Source: Brumimicrobium sp041655765
GTDB taxonomy: Bacteria > Bacteroidota > Bacteroidia > Flavobacteriales_D > Crocinitomicaceae
Direction: 5' to 3'
Length of the DNA: 64,000 bases
NCBI GenBank assembly: GCA_041655765.1
Contig: JBBAEU010000012.1
Span: 19,970-83,969, forward strand
In this document: one piece after another, positions 8,955 to 16,915 of the stretch
Position numbering within the stretch: position 1 is the stretch's first letter
Layout: every line of letters starts with the position of its first letter
Position numbers and translations under genes: made by a program
Notes under the pieces: generated by a model
What the model was told of the DNA's origin: nothing
Databases searched by the model: none
What the model saw: the letters and a program-made list of their open reading frames with translations, nothing else

Positions 8955-9677
8955 ATGATTTCGAAAGAGCAGATAAAGAAAATTCGTTCGCTTCAGCAAA
9001 AGAAGTTCCGGGATATTCATCAAATGTTTATCATCGAAGGTCCAAAAATGATTCAAGAGGCGATTAACAAAGCACCGGAGAGCATTCTTGAGATATTTGG
9101 TGTTTCAGAACGTGAAAATTTCATACTTCCACAGTTTCAATATCAACAGATTACAGAAAAGAACCTACAACAAGTATCAGGTCTAAAAAATCCGCAGTCA
9201 CAACTTGCAATTTGCCAATATTTACCTAAAGAAGAAATAAAAACAGATTTTATTCTTGCAATCGATACTGTACAAGATCCAGGGAATTTAGGGACCATTC
9301 TTAGATTAGCTTCTTGGTTTGGAGTAAAAAAAATTGTTGCATCTAAAGAGACTGTAGATTGCTACAACCCAAAAGTTGTTCAAGCATCAATGGGTGCAAT
9401 TTTTACCGTGCAAATCGAGTATGTAGATTTAAAAACATATCTTTCCAATGCTTCTTTGCCAATATACGGAGCACTTTTAGATGGTGAAAATATCTATACA
9501 AAATCGATAGAACGAAAAGGAACTTTATTACTCGGAAATGAAGGGAATGGGATTCATGAAGATTTAATTCCATTGGTAAACCACCGTATCACAATTCCTC
9601 AATTTGGCGAAGGTGAATCGTTGAATGTTGCTATGGCAACGGCTATTTTGTTATCTGAATTTTCTAGACCGAGATAA
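8955..9677 (+). CDS. TrmH/SpoU-family RNA 2'-O-methyltransferase
   Basis: 240 residues. The N-terminal substrate-binding part (KFRDIHQMFIIEGPKMI) is followed by the SPOUT catalytic domain with its three motifs: DPGNLGTILRLA (motif 1), LLLGNEGNGI (motif 2) and LNVAMATAILLSE (motif 3). These enzymes methylate a ribose 2'-OH in rRNA or tRNA using S-adenosylmethionine and fold as a trefoil knot. The exact target nucleotide cannot be told from sequence. It converges on porT with a 1-bp gap. Confidence 0.9.
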   Translation: MISKEQIKKIRSLQQKKFRDIHQMFIIEGPKMIQEAINKAPESILEIFGVSERENFILPQFQYQQITEKNLQQVSGLKNPQSQLAICQYLPKEEIKTDFILAIDTVQDPGNLGTILRLASWFGVKKIVASKETVDCYNPKVVQASMGAIFTVQIEYVDLKTYLSNASLPIYGALLDGENIYTKSIERKGTLLLGNEGNGIHEDLIPLVNHRITIPQFGEGESLNVAMATAILLSEFSRPR

Positions 9678-9678
9678 A

Positions 9679-10404
9679 TTATCCTTCAAACGTAAACGAA
9701 AGTAACCAAACCCGATTGTATAATTTATTAATTGGCTCAGAAACCCTTGTATGGTCTTGAATTAAAGCTTGTTTAAATCCATGAGAGAGTTTTAATTCAA
9801 TAGAAAACTTAAAAAAAGCAAAGAAGAAATCGACGCCACCGCCAACTTGATATTGGAAATCATCTCTATAAATTTTTATAAATGGATCACCAAAAGATTG
9901 TGCTGTATTCTCTTTAGATTGAAGGTCTAGGGTATATTGCGCACCTCCAATTACAAAGGCGGCAAAGTTGTTATATCTTTTTGTTCTAAATTTAAGTAAT
10001 AGGGGAAAATCAATGCTTGTTGAACCAATTCTCTCTTCATATAATTCAAAATCTTTCTCTGGATCAGATGAAACAAATTTATAATCTAAAATCCGCTCTT
10101 GGAAAGAGATTGATGGAATAAATCGCAGGCGAATCAGGGGCGTTCCAATTTTCATTGTTCCTATTAATCCAAGTTGGAATCCTGGTTGCAATCTGTTTTG
10201 TATAGAATAAAGATTGTGGTCTTTTAACAGGTTTGGCTTGTAAGAAGTTGTAAAATCAGAAGTGTTTATCCCAAGCAAGAATCCAAAATGAAACAACTTT
10301 TGGTCAAACTTACGGTAATTCATTACACTTTGCCTAGCTTGTCCAAAGCTTATGTTTGATGTTAAAACAATTAAAAGTATGATATATGTTATTTTCTTCA
10401 ACAT
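9679..10404 (-). CDS. porT: PorT: T9SS outer-membrane barrel protein
   Basis: 241 residues from the ATG at 10404 (the open frame extends four codons further, to 10416). A signal peptide ends SNISFGQA; the mature part is a predicted 8-stranded barrel. The opening NYRKFDQKLFHFGFLLGINT and later LRFIPSISFQER, RFIGSTSIDFPLLLKFR-type strands resemble PorT (SprT), a T9SS component needed for export of secreted proteins in Porphyromonas and Flavobacterium. It stands apart from the porP-gldKLMN cluster 35 kb away, as is usual. A generic PorT-like barrel cannot be fully excluded. Confidence 0.75.
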   Translation of the reverse strand: MLKKITYIILLIVLTSNISFGQARQSVMNYRKFDQKLFHFGFLLGINTSDFTTSYKPNLLKDHNLYSIQNRLQPGFQLGLIGTMKIGTPLIRLRFIPSISFQERILDYKFVSSDPEKDFELYEERIGSTSIDFPLLLKFRTKRYNNFAAFVIGGAQYTLDLQSKENTAQSFGDPFIKIYRDDFQYQVGGGVDFFFAFFKFSIELKLSHGFKQALIQDHTRVSEPINKLYNRVWLLSFTFEG

Positions 10405-10456
10405 GCCTAATATCAACGCTAAATCTTGGTTTTTATTATATTCTACCTTTCTTCAT

Positions 10457-12301
10457 TTATCCAATCATTAAATGTCCTTTTGGATATTTGTAATTACTTA
10501 GCATCTGCTTTCCAAATAGATAAGCAATAGTGAGTGTGCCACAACGACCGATAAACATGGCCACAATAATAACAATTTTTCCTGAAACGGTTAGGTGTGG
10601 TGTAATTCCTGTAGAAAGTCCTACAGTACTCGCTGCTGAAACATGTTCAAATATAATATCCATCAGGGTAAAATGACCTAATTCAATCGCATTATGTTCT
10701 GTTATTAATAAAATAAATATCCCAATCAAATTTCCAGCTATATAGAATATTAAAACAGTATAGGCTTTTAAAACAGTATCTGTATCAATGGTTCTTTTAA
10801 ATAACTCTACATGTTGTTTTCTTTGAATTGTTGCAGAAACCGAGCTTAGCAAAACGGCAAATGTAGAAACCCTAATTCCTCCCCCAGATGAGCCTGAACT
10901 AGCACCAACAAACATTAAAAATAACATAAAAACCATAACAGGAAGACTCAGTGTTGAGAAATCAACCGTACTAAACCCAGTGCTTCTTGGTGTCATTGAA
11001 CTAAACAGAGTAACAATTAACTTTCCAAATCCAGATTCATGAGCCACCAAGGAACGATTGTATTCAAAAATAAAAAATACAACTGCTCCTGCTACCAGCA
11101 AAATCAAAGTTGTGTACAATGTTGTTTTTGTATCAAACTTTAACGTTTTCCACGGATACTTCATACGATTTCTAAGGTGCTTAATTCCAAACAAATCGAA
11201 TAAATAAATCATCCCAAATCCTCCTAAAAAGAATAAACCGAGGACAACAAAATGAAGAAAATAATTATTGACCAAAAGGGGATTCATCATACCTCCAGAA
11301 ACTGTACTTAATCCTGCACTACAAAAACTTGATATTGCATGAAAAACAGCATAAAACACTTCTTGTCTTGTTCCGTCAAAAAGTCCGTTATTATGAATAA
11401 AAATAAAAATACCGATTGCCCCAATTAATTCTATTACTAATGTCCATTTAACAATTCTGACAAACATCTTTTCAGTATCTAAAAAAGACGATTCGTTCAC
11501 GAAATCCTCGATTACAGCATGCTGTTTTAATCCTACTCCTAGCTTAGCAATCAAGAGGTATAAAGCACCAAAAGCGATTGTATTCAATCCCCCAATTTGA
11601 ATTAAAAATAGAACAACTAACTGACCTTTAAATGTAAGTACTTCACTAATATCCAAAGTTGTTAATCCTGTTACGCTGGTTGAAGATGTAGCTAAAAACA
11701 AAACATCAATAAAAGAAATATCATTTGAGTTTGTCATTTCAGGAAGGAGCAAGAGTCCAGTACCGATGGTAATAATCAGCAAAATAGACAACATAAATAA
11801 AAGTCCAGGATGGATTTTAAAATATTGTCTGAAATCTCTTTTTTTGAAAATATCGATAATAATATATATTACGAAGAATAACTGAATGAAGATGTTTGAA
11901 AAGTCCATAAAGACTTCTTTTCCTGCTTCATTTCCAGAAATTTTAGCGAAAATCTCTCCAATGATAAACGTATCGTAGAAATTAAAAGCAATTCCCTCTG
12001 CTACTAAATACAAGATAATTAAGGTTTCTGCCCAATGTTCCATTATGTATTTTATGGGATTTAACTCATAAATCAGTCGAACGATAAATCGGAATGTATA
12101 AAATAGGAAGCTGAGTTCTATTAATCGAGTAAGAAACTTTTCAGATTCAGTAGTTTGAGGAAATCCATAGAAGTAAATTAATACACCTATCATAGACAAG
12201 GCTATAAAAATATAGCTAACCCTGACCAACCCTAAAACCATATTTTTAGAGTTGTAAAGGTTAAGATTAATTGTTTCCCGTATTTTGCTAATCCAGCTCA
12301 A
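10457..12301 (-). CDS. TrkH/KtrB-family K+ transporter
   Basis: 614 residues, polytopic, with the four pore-loop repeats of the superfamily visible as Gly-containing filter motifs: SSTSVTGLTTLD, SSFCSAGLSTVSG, SSMTPRSTGFSTVD and SAASTVGLSTGIT. An unusually long N-terminal membrane region (about residues 20-170) precedes the pore core. TrkH/KtrB proteins take up K+ (often with Na+) and normally need a cytosolic TrkA/KtrA gating ring; no such gene is in the window. It overlaps the upstream heptose-kinase gene by 14 bp, so the two are translationally linked. Confidence 0.88.
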   Translation of the reverse strand: MSWISKIRETINLNLYNSKNMVLGLVRVSYIFIALSMIGVLIYFYGFPQTTESEKFLTRLIELSFLFYTFRFIVRLIYELNPIKYIMEHWAETLIILYLVAEGIAFNFYDTFIIGEIFAKISGNEAGKEVFMDFSNIFIQLFFVIYIIIDIFKKRDFRQYFKIHPGLLFMLSILLIITIGTGLLLLPEMTNSNDISFIDVLFLATSSTSVTGLTTLDISEVLTFKGQLVVLFLIQIGGLNTIAFGALYLLIAKLGVGLKQHAVIEDFVNESSFLDTEKMFVRIVKWTLVIELIGAIGIFIFIHNNGLFDGTRQEVFYAVFHAISSFCSAGLSTVSGGMMNPLLVNNYFLHFVVLGLFFLGGFGMIYLFDLFGIKHLRNRMKYPWKTLKFDTKTTLYTTLILLVAGAVVFFIFEYNRSLVAHESGFGKLIVTLFSSMTPRSTGFSTVDFSTLSLPVMVFMLFLMFVGASSGSSGGGIRVSTFAVLLSSVSATIQRKQHVELFKRTIDTDTVLKAYTVLIFYIAGNLIGIFILLITEHNAIELGHFTLMDIIFEHVSAASTVGLSTGITPHLTVSGKIVIIVAMFIGRCGTLTIAYLFGKQMLSNYKYPKGHLMIG

Positions 12302-13283
12302 TCGACTTTCTTTTTGCTTCGCTTAAAAGTTGTTCTTTTTGAATGGCTACAACTCCTGAATACTCACAAACGATTCCACCCGCCAAATTTGCCATTTTCG
12401 CCAAAGACTTTGGACTTAATCCAGCGCATAAACACAACGTTGCAACACTAATTACAGTATCTCCTGCTCCAGAAACATCGTGGATATTACGTTTGTGGGC
12501 TTCTATATAATGTTTGTCTTGTTTAGCTTGTATATAAACACCGTACTCACTTAAAGTTACAAATAACAAATCCGCCCCCAATTCAGCGTCTAATTTTTGA
12601 ATGGCAACATCAAAACTCTCTCTATCTCTCGCAAAGTCAATTTTCATTTGTAAACCTTCGCTTAATTCTTTTAAGTTTGGTTTAAATAGTGTTACTCCTT
12701 TATAGGCTAAAAAATTCTTTAATTTGGGGTCAACTGTCGTGTATGTATGATACTTTTTAGCTAAAGCGACAACTTCAGAAATTAATCTTTCAGTTAAAAC
12801 TCCTTTGTTATAATCTTGTAAAATGATTGCATCTTGACCTTCTTTCAACAAAACTTCTAATTCTTCTAACAACTGATTTTCCTCATCAAAAGAAATATCA
12901 TTGGTTTGTTCTTTATCGATTCTTAAAAGCTGTTGATGATTTCCAACTACACGTTCTTTAACAGTAGTTTGCCGATTTTTTGAGCGTACAACTCCTTTTG
13001 TAGATATACCTTCGTTTTTTAACAAAGTCAACAACGAATTCCCGTCATTATCATCTCCAATAACCGTAACCATAGAAACTTTTGCCTCTAGACTCAATAA
13101 GTTTAATGCAACATTTGCTGCACCGCCTAAGCGTTGTTCCTCTTTCTTGAAATTAATAATCGGAACAGGAGCTTCAGGACTAACGCGTGAGACTTTACCA
13201 TAGAGGTAAGAATCTATCATAACATCTCCTAAAACAACAATTCTAGCTTGGTTAAATTTCTCAAAAAGAGTTTCTAATTCCAT
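12288..13283 (-). CDS. D-glycero-beta-D-manno-heptose-7-phosphate kinase (PfkB family, HldE kinase-domain type)
   Basis: 331 residues of the ribokinase/PfkB fold. It starts with VVLGDVMIDSYLYGKVSR and EAPVPI, both typical of RfaE/HldE kinase domains, has RLGGAANVALNL near residue 55, and ends with the anion-hole/catalytic motif DVSGAGDTVIS (Asp as general base). It lacks the C-terminal nucleotidyltransferase domain of bifunctional HldE, so it corresponds to the stand-alone kinase (HldA/RfaE1). It would make heptose-1,7-bisphosphate for ADP-heptose and LPS core. It abuts the aminotransferase gene upstream (stop/start adjacent) in one operon. Confidence 0.85.
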   Translation of the reverse strand: MELETLFEKFNQARIVVLGDVMIDSYLYGKVSRVSPEAPVPIINFKKEEQRLGGAANVALNLLSLEAKVSMVTVIGDDNDGNSLLTLLKNEGISTKGVVRSKNRQTTVKERVVGNHQQLLRIDKEQTNDISFDEENQLLEELEVLLKEGQDAIILQDYNKGVLTERLISEVVALAKKYHTYTTVDPKLKNFLAYKGVTLFKPNLKELSEGLQMKIDFARDRESFDVAIQKLDAELGADLLFVTLSEYGVYIQAKQDKHYIEAHKRNIHDVSGAGDTVISVATLCLCAGLSPKSLAKMANLAGGIVCEYSGVVAIQKEQLLSEAKRKSIELD

Positions 13284-14477
13284 TTAATTTAATTTTTCAA
13301 GTGTGACTTTGATTCTAAGCATAGCCTCTTTTAGAGAATCTTCATCCGTAGCATAAGCTATTCGGATGCAATTTGGAGCTCCAAAAGCATCTCCAGTTAC
13401 AACAGCAACCTTGCCTTCTTCTAAAATAAACATACACAATTCAGAGGCGTTATTTATTATCTTTCCCTGATAAGATTTTCCGAAAAAATTAGACACATCT
13501 GGGAAAAAGTAGAATGCGCCTTCTGGTTCGTTAATTTTTAATCCTTTAATGACTTTTAATCCTTCCAAAACCAATTCTCTTCGGTGTTTATAAGCATCAA
13601 TCATTTCGTTGAGATAACTCGGATCCATCTTTAATGCCGAAATAGAAGCTCGTTGTGCAATCGAATTGGTTCCACTTGTGAACTGACCTTGCATTTTTAT
13701 ACATGCATCAGCAATTTCTTTTGGTGCGCCGATATATCCAATTCTCCAGCCCGTCATTGCCCATGCTTTTGACATTCCGTTTACGGTTACTGTTTGGTCA
13801 TAAACCTCTTCAAACTGTGCAATACTTTCATGCTTCCCAATAAAGTTGATATGCTCATATATTTCATCTGAAATAATTGTAATGTTCTTGTATTTTGTCA
13901 AAACTTGTGCAATATCCTTCAATTCCTCTTTAGAATAAACAGAGCCAGTAGGATTACACGGAGTAGAAAAAATAATTGCCTTTGTTTTGCGTGTAATTTT
14001 ACTTTCAACATCCGCACCAGACACCTTAAAATCTTTTTCAATGTTTGACTCAATAAAAACAGGAACGCCTCCTGCCAACTTAACAATTTCAATGTATGTA
14101 ACCCAATATGGTGTTGGAATCAGAACCTCATCTCCAGGGTTGATAAGGCAAAGCATTAAATTTGCGACCGATTGTTTTGCGCCTGTAGAGACAACAATTT
14201 GGTCTTTACTATAATTTAAGTTATTATCTCTCTTAAATTTTTCAGAAATCACTTCTCTTAAATCATCATACCCAGACACTGGCGTGTAATAAGTATAATT
14301 CTGCTCCATCGCCTCAATAGCTGCTTCCTTAATAAAGTCTGGCGTATGAAAATCTGGTTCTCCTAAACTCAAAGAAATAATATCCAAGCCCTCATTCTTC
14401 AACTCTCGACTTCTTTGCGCCATTGCAATAGTCGCTGACTCCTCCATTCCTAACAAACGATTTGAAAACTTTCCCAT
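13284..14477 (-). CDS. class I PLP-dependent aminotransferase (aspartate aminotransferase type)
   Basis: 397 residues, fold type I. Visible marks are SLGEPDFHTPDF (substrate-binding loop), PTPYWVTY, the CNPTGSVY segment with the PLP-contacting Asn, SDEIYEHI (PLP pyridine Asp), and the Schiff-base Lys in NGMSKAWAMTGWRIGY. This combination is typical of the AspC/AAT-Ib group, which transfers the amino group of aspartate to 2-oxoglutarate; related members use other amino acids. First gene of a minus-strand operon with the heptose kinase and K+ transporter. A TAAATTTG box lies 23 nt upstream. Confidence 0.88.
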   Translation of the reverse strand: MGKFSNRLLGMEESATIAMAQRSRELKNEGLDIISLSLGEPDFHTPDFIKEAAIEAMEQNYTYYTPVSGYDDLREVISEKFKRDNNLNYSKDQIVVSTGAKQSVANLMLCLINPGDEVLIPTPYWVTYIEIVKLAGGVPVFIESNIEKDFKVSGADVESKITRKTKAIIFSTPCNPTGSVYSKEELKDIAQVLTKYKNITIISDEIYEHINFIGKHESIAQFEEVYDQTVTVNGMSKAWAMTGWRIGYIGAPKEIADACIKMQGQFTSGTNSIAQRASISALKMDPSYLNEMIDAYKHRRELVLEGLKVIKGLKINEPEGAFYFFPDVSNFFGKSYQGKIINNASELCMFILEEGKVAVVTGDAFGAPNCIRIAYATDEDSLKEAMLRIKVTLEKLN

Positions 14478-14500
14478 ACATTTATATTAAAACATAAACG

Positions 14501-14508
14501 CAAATTTA
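14501..14508 (-). promoter_or_regulatory. -7 box of the aminotransferase-heptose kinase-K+ transporter operon
   Basis: TAAATTTG on the minus strand, 23 nt before the ATG at 14477, fits TAnnTTTG. No -33 TTTG at 19-21 nt. Confidence 0.45.
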
Positions 14509-14703
14509 AACTATTTTATAAGCTTTTGAATGGAGGAAGGTAAAAACATTGTAAAAACGATTATTTGCGATGGGGATTTTATGTTAATGACTGTAATTAA
14601 GGAGCTTAACTTAGATTTTTTTTATGGCGATATTCTCACCACATATCTTAGTAACTTTTGTTGCATAAAAATAAAAGTAATTTAAATGTATTTTCTTTTT
14701 ACC

Positions 14704-14711
14704 TATCTTTG
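14704..14711 (+). promoter_or_regulatory. -7 box four bases before the CoA-binding protein start
   Basis: TATCTTTG matches TAnnTTTG and is separated from the ATG at 14716 by only 4 nt, so the transcript should begin at or next to the start codon. No clear -33 TTTG; TTTAA lies near the expected place. Confidence 0.5.
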
Positions 14712-14715
14712 TTAA

Positions 14716-15081
14716 ATGAAAACAAAAAAGACACTCGTTGTTGGTGCAAGTACCAAAGAAGAAAGGTATTCCAATAAGGCAATTAAGATGCTACAAGAGT
14801 ACGGTCATCCTATTGTGGCATGGGGAAGGCGAAAGGGAGAAGTGAATGGAGTTGAAATTGTAACTGAATTTCCTACTGATAACGATATTGATACAGTAAC
14901 ATTATATCTTTCTCCAAGTAACCAAGTTGAGTTTTATCAACCAATTATCGACATAAAACCAAAGCGCATAATTTTTAACCCAGGAACAGAAAATGATGAT
15001 TTTGTTGATTTATTAACAAAGAATAACATTGAATCAGAGATTGCTTGTACACTGGTTCTATTAAGATCTGAACAATATTAA
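14716..15081 (+). CDS. CoA-binding domain protein (YccU type)
   Basis: 121 residues forming one Rossmann-like CoA_binding_2 domain. The start KTLVVGASTKEERYSNKAIKML gives the nucleotide-binding glycine loop; VAWGRRKGEVNGVEI and IIFNPGTEN are the other family signatures. Small stand-alone proteins of this kind bind CoA or a related nucleotide, and their physiological role is not settled. Two bases separate it from the TlpA-like gene, so the two are cotranscribed. Confidence 0.8.
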   Translation: MKTKKTLVVGASTKEERYSNKAIKMLQEYGHPIVAWGRRKGEVNGVEIVTEFPTDNDIDTVTLYLSPSNQVEFYQPIIDIKPKRIIFNPGTENDDFVDLLTKNNIESEIACTLVLLRSEQY

Positions 15082-15083
15082 AC

Positions 15084-15668
15084 ATGACAAAAAAAGAGAA
15101 TGATTCTCCGATAAAAAAATGGATTTATAAAAGGAAATGGGACATTCTTTTTGGAATTTTTATTGGGTTGATTCTTTTCGTCCCAAGCATTAGAATTCCT
15201 GTTATTTCGACCATTCAGCGGTTTTTAGCCATGTCGCCTTCAGAACTTTCAGAAGAAAAACAAATTAAACTTTCAACCTACGACTGGGAATTGGTTGATT
15301 TAAATGGAAACCTTATTAATTTTTCAGAATCACAAGGAGAGATAGCGTTGGTGAATTTTTGGGCAACATGGTGTCCGCCTTGCGTGGCAGAAATGCCTTC
15401 TTTACAAGAATTATACGACAAACATGGCGATAAAATTCAAATGTATCTTATTTCCAATGAAAAACCAGAAATTATCCAACGATTTTTAGATAAATACGGC
15501 TACACTTTTCCTGTTTATCTCCCCGCTAGCAATTATCCAAAAGAATTTGAATCTTCAAATTTGCCAACAACGTACGTGATAAACAAAGAAGGTGTAATTA
15601 TCATGGAGGAGGTTGGCGCGCATAATTGGGCAAGCAAACGGTTTATAGAAAGAATGGGGTTGAAATAG
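15084..15668 (+). CDS. TlpA/ResA-like membrane-anchored thioredoxin
   Basis: 194 residues. A cytoplasmic charged N-terminus and one membrane helix (WDILFGIFIGLILFVPSI) anchor a periplasmic thioredoxin fold with the active site NFWATWCPPCVAEMPSL and the cis-Pro segment SNLPTTYVI. CPPC in this setting belongs to the TlpA/ResA/AhpC-TSA group, which reduces periplasmic disulfides, for instance during cytochrome maturation. The redox partner is not apparent nearby. Confidence 0.85.
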   Translation: MTKKENDSPIKKWIYKRKWDILFGIFIGLILFVPSIRIPVISTIQRFLAMSPSELSEEKQIKLSTYDWELVDLNGNLINFSESQGEIALVNFWATWCPPCVAEMPSLQELYDKHGDKIQMYLISNEKPEIIQRFLDKYGYTFPVYLPASNYPKEFESSNLPTTYVINKEGVIIMEEVGAHNWASKRFIERMGLK

Positions 15669-15979
15669 TAAAACGCAATTCAATATTTACTGCAGAGAAT
15701 TTATCTCACATCCTAGTTTTAAATTAAAAAACAACACAATAAAACTTAATGATTTTATGTATATTAAAGAAAAAAATTGTGTAATTGATTTCATAATGAC
15801 AAGTTATAATTAATGCTATGCAATATTATATAGATTTTATTACAATAGCAAGAACTTTTAAATAATAACTCCATGATATCAGCCGAACAAATTAATCACC
15901 TACAGTGCAATTCTCACAAAGTCAAAAAAAAACAATAACTTTGGAGGATGATGTATGTCCAATTTAAAGTAAATCAACT
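15669..15979. other. 311-bp intergenic region before the NYN gene
   Basis: Very AT-rich DNA between the TlpA-like gene and the NYN gene. It holds a TAACTTTG promoter box (15936-15943), a GGAGG at 15943-15947 and two tiny ATG-initiated frames just upstream of the NYN start. No RNA gene or convincing protein is seen in the first 260 bp. Confidence 0.5.
15936..15943 (+). promoter_or_regulatory. -7 box upstream of the NYN-domain gene
   Basis: TAACTTTG fits TAnnTTTG, 36 nt before the ATG at 15980. No -33 TTTG at the proper distance. Confidence 0.45.
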
Positions 15980-16753
15980 ATGAACGAAAAAAAATTCAAC
16001 ATTGCCATCTTAATTGATGGTGACAATGCGCAAGCAAGACTACTCAAAGAAACAATTGAAGAAGTTTCCAAATATGGAAAGGCTACGATTCGTAGGATAT
16101 ACGGTGATTGGACGAACCAACACATGAATTCTTGGAAAAACCTCATCAATCAATACTCTATCAACCCCATTCAAAAATTTTCATATACTTCTGGTAAAAA
16201 CTCAACTGATGGGGCTTTAATTATAGATGCAATGGACATCTTACACAGTAAAAGTGTTGATGGGTTCTGCATTGTTTCAAGTGATAGTGACTACACTGGC
16301 TTAGCAAAACGCATCCGTGAAGAGGGAATGTTTGTTATGGGAATTGGTGAAAAGAAAACACCAGAATCCTTTGTTAAGTCATGCGATATATTCACTTTTA
16401 CTGAAAACATTAGTCCTAAAGAACCTGCACCTGCAAAACAGAAAAAAGCAACAAAAACAACTGCTTCAAATGGGAAGGCAACGAAAGGGTACAAAAAGAC
16501 ACCAACAAATAAAAGTTTCCTTTCAGAAAAAGACAATGAAACAGTTTCAAAAGCATTCGATATTTCGACAGACGAAAATGAAATTGCTTATGTCTCAACG
16601 ATTGGAATAAATATCCGAAAAATAGACCCAAGCTTCGATACAAGAGCATATAATATTTCTTCTTTGTCCAAGTTATTTGAAGAATTAGAAGAATATGAAG
16701 TAATCAAAAACCAAGTTGGCGCATTAAATCATCCTTTGGTAAAACGGAAGTAA
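15980..16753 (+). CDS. NYN-domain putative RNase with C-terminal OST-HTH/LOTUS domain
   Basis: 257 residues. The N-terminal NYN (PIN-like) domain, residues about 5-145, shows the acidic metal-site pattern of the family: LIDGDNAQ, RIYGDW, NSTDGALIIDAMD and SSDSDYTGL. After a Lys/Thr/Ala-rich linker (about 150-180), the C-terminal 75 residues contain IRKIDPSFDTRAYNISSLSKLFEEL, split here as IRKIDPSFDTRAYN and ISSLSKLFEEL, an OST-HTH/LOTUS-type RNA-binding signature. Prediction: an RNA-binding endoribonuclease or RNA-processing factor in the cytoplasm. No partner gene is adjacent; the operon is single-gene. Confidence 0.8.
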   Translation: MNEKKFNIAILIDGDNAQARLLKETIEEVSKYGKATIRRIYGDWTNQHMNSWKNLINQYSINPIQKFSYTSGKNSTDGALIIDAMDILHSKSVDGFCIVSSDSDYTGLAKRIREEGMFVMGIGEKKTPESFVKSCDIFTFTENISPKEPAPAKQKKATKTTASNGKATKGYKKTPTNKSFLSEKDNETVSKAFDISTDENEIAYVSTIGINIRKIDPSFDTRAYNISSLSKLFEELEEYEVIKNQVGALNHPLVKRK

Positions 16754-16915
16754 TTCAATATAAGTTTTATGCAATTTTGGTATTTTAACGACACGTTATT
16801 ATAATTTTATAATATGGATAAAACTAAATAAACATAAGATTGACGTAAACCAATAACTGAAACTGCTATAAATTCTTTGGTTAATCAGTAACGAACTCGA
16901 TTTCTACAATTGTTT

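Noticed and set aside
14530..14685. A 51-codon ATG frame (MEEGKNIVKTIICDGDF...) in the spacer before the CoA-binding gene.
   Set aside because: Length is within chance for AT-rich spacer, composition is odd, no promoter fits it, and the CoA-binding gene's own box begins shortly after it.
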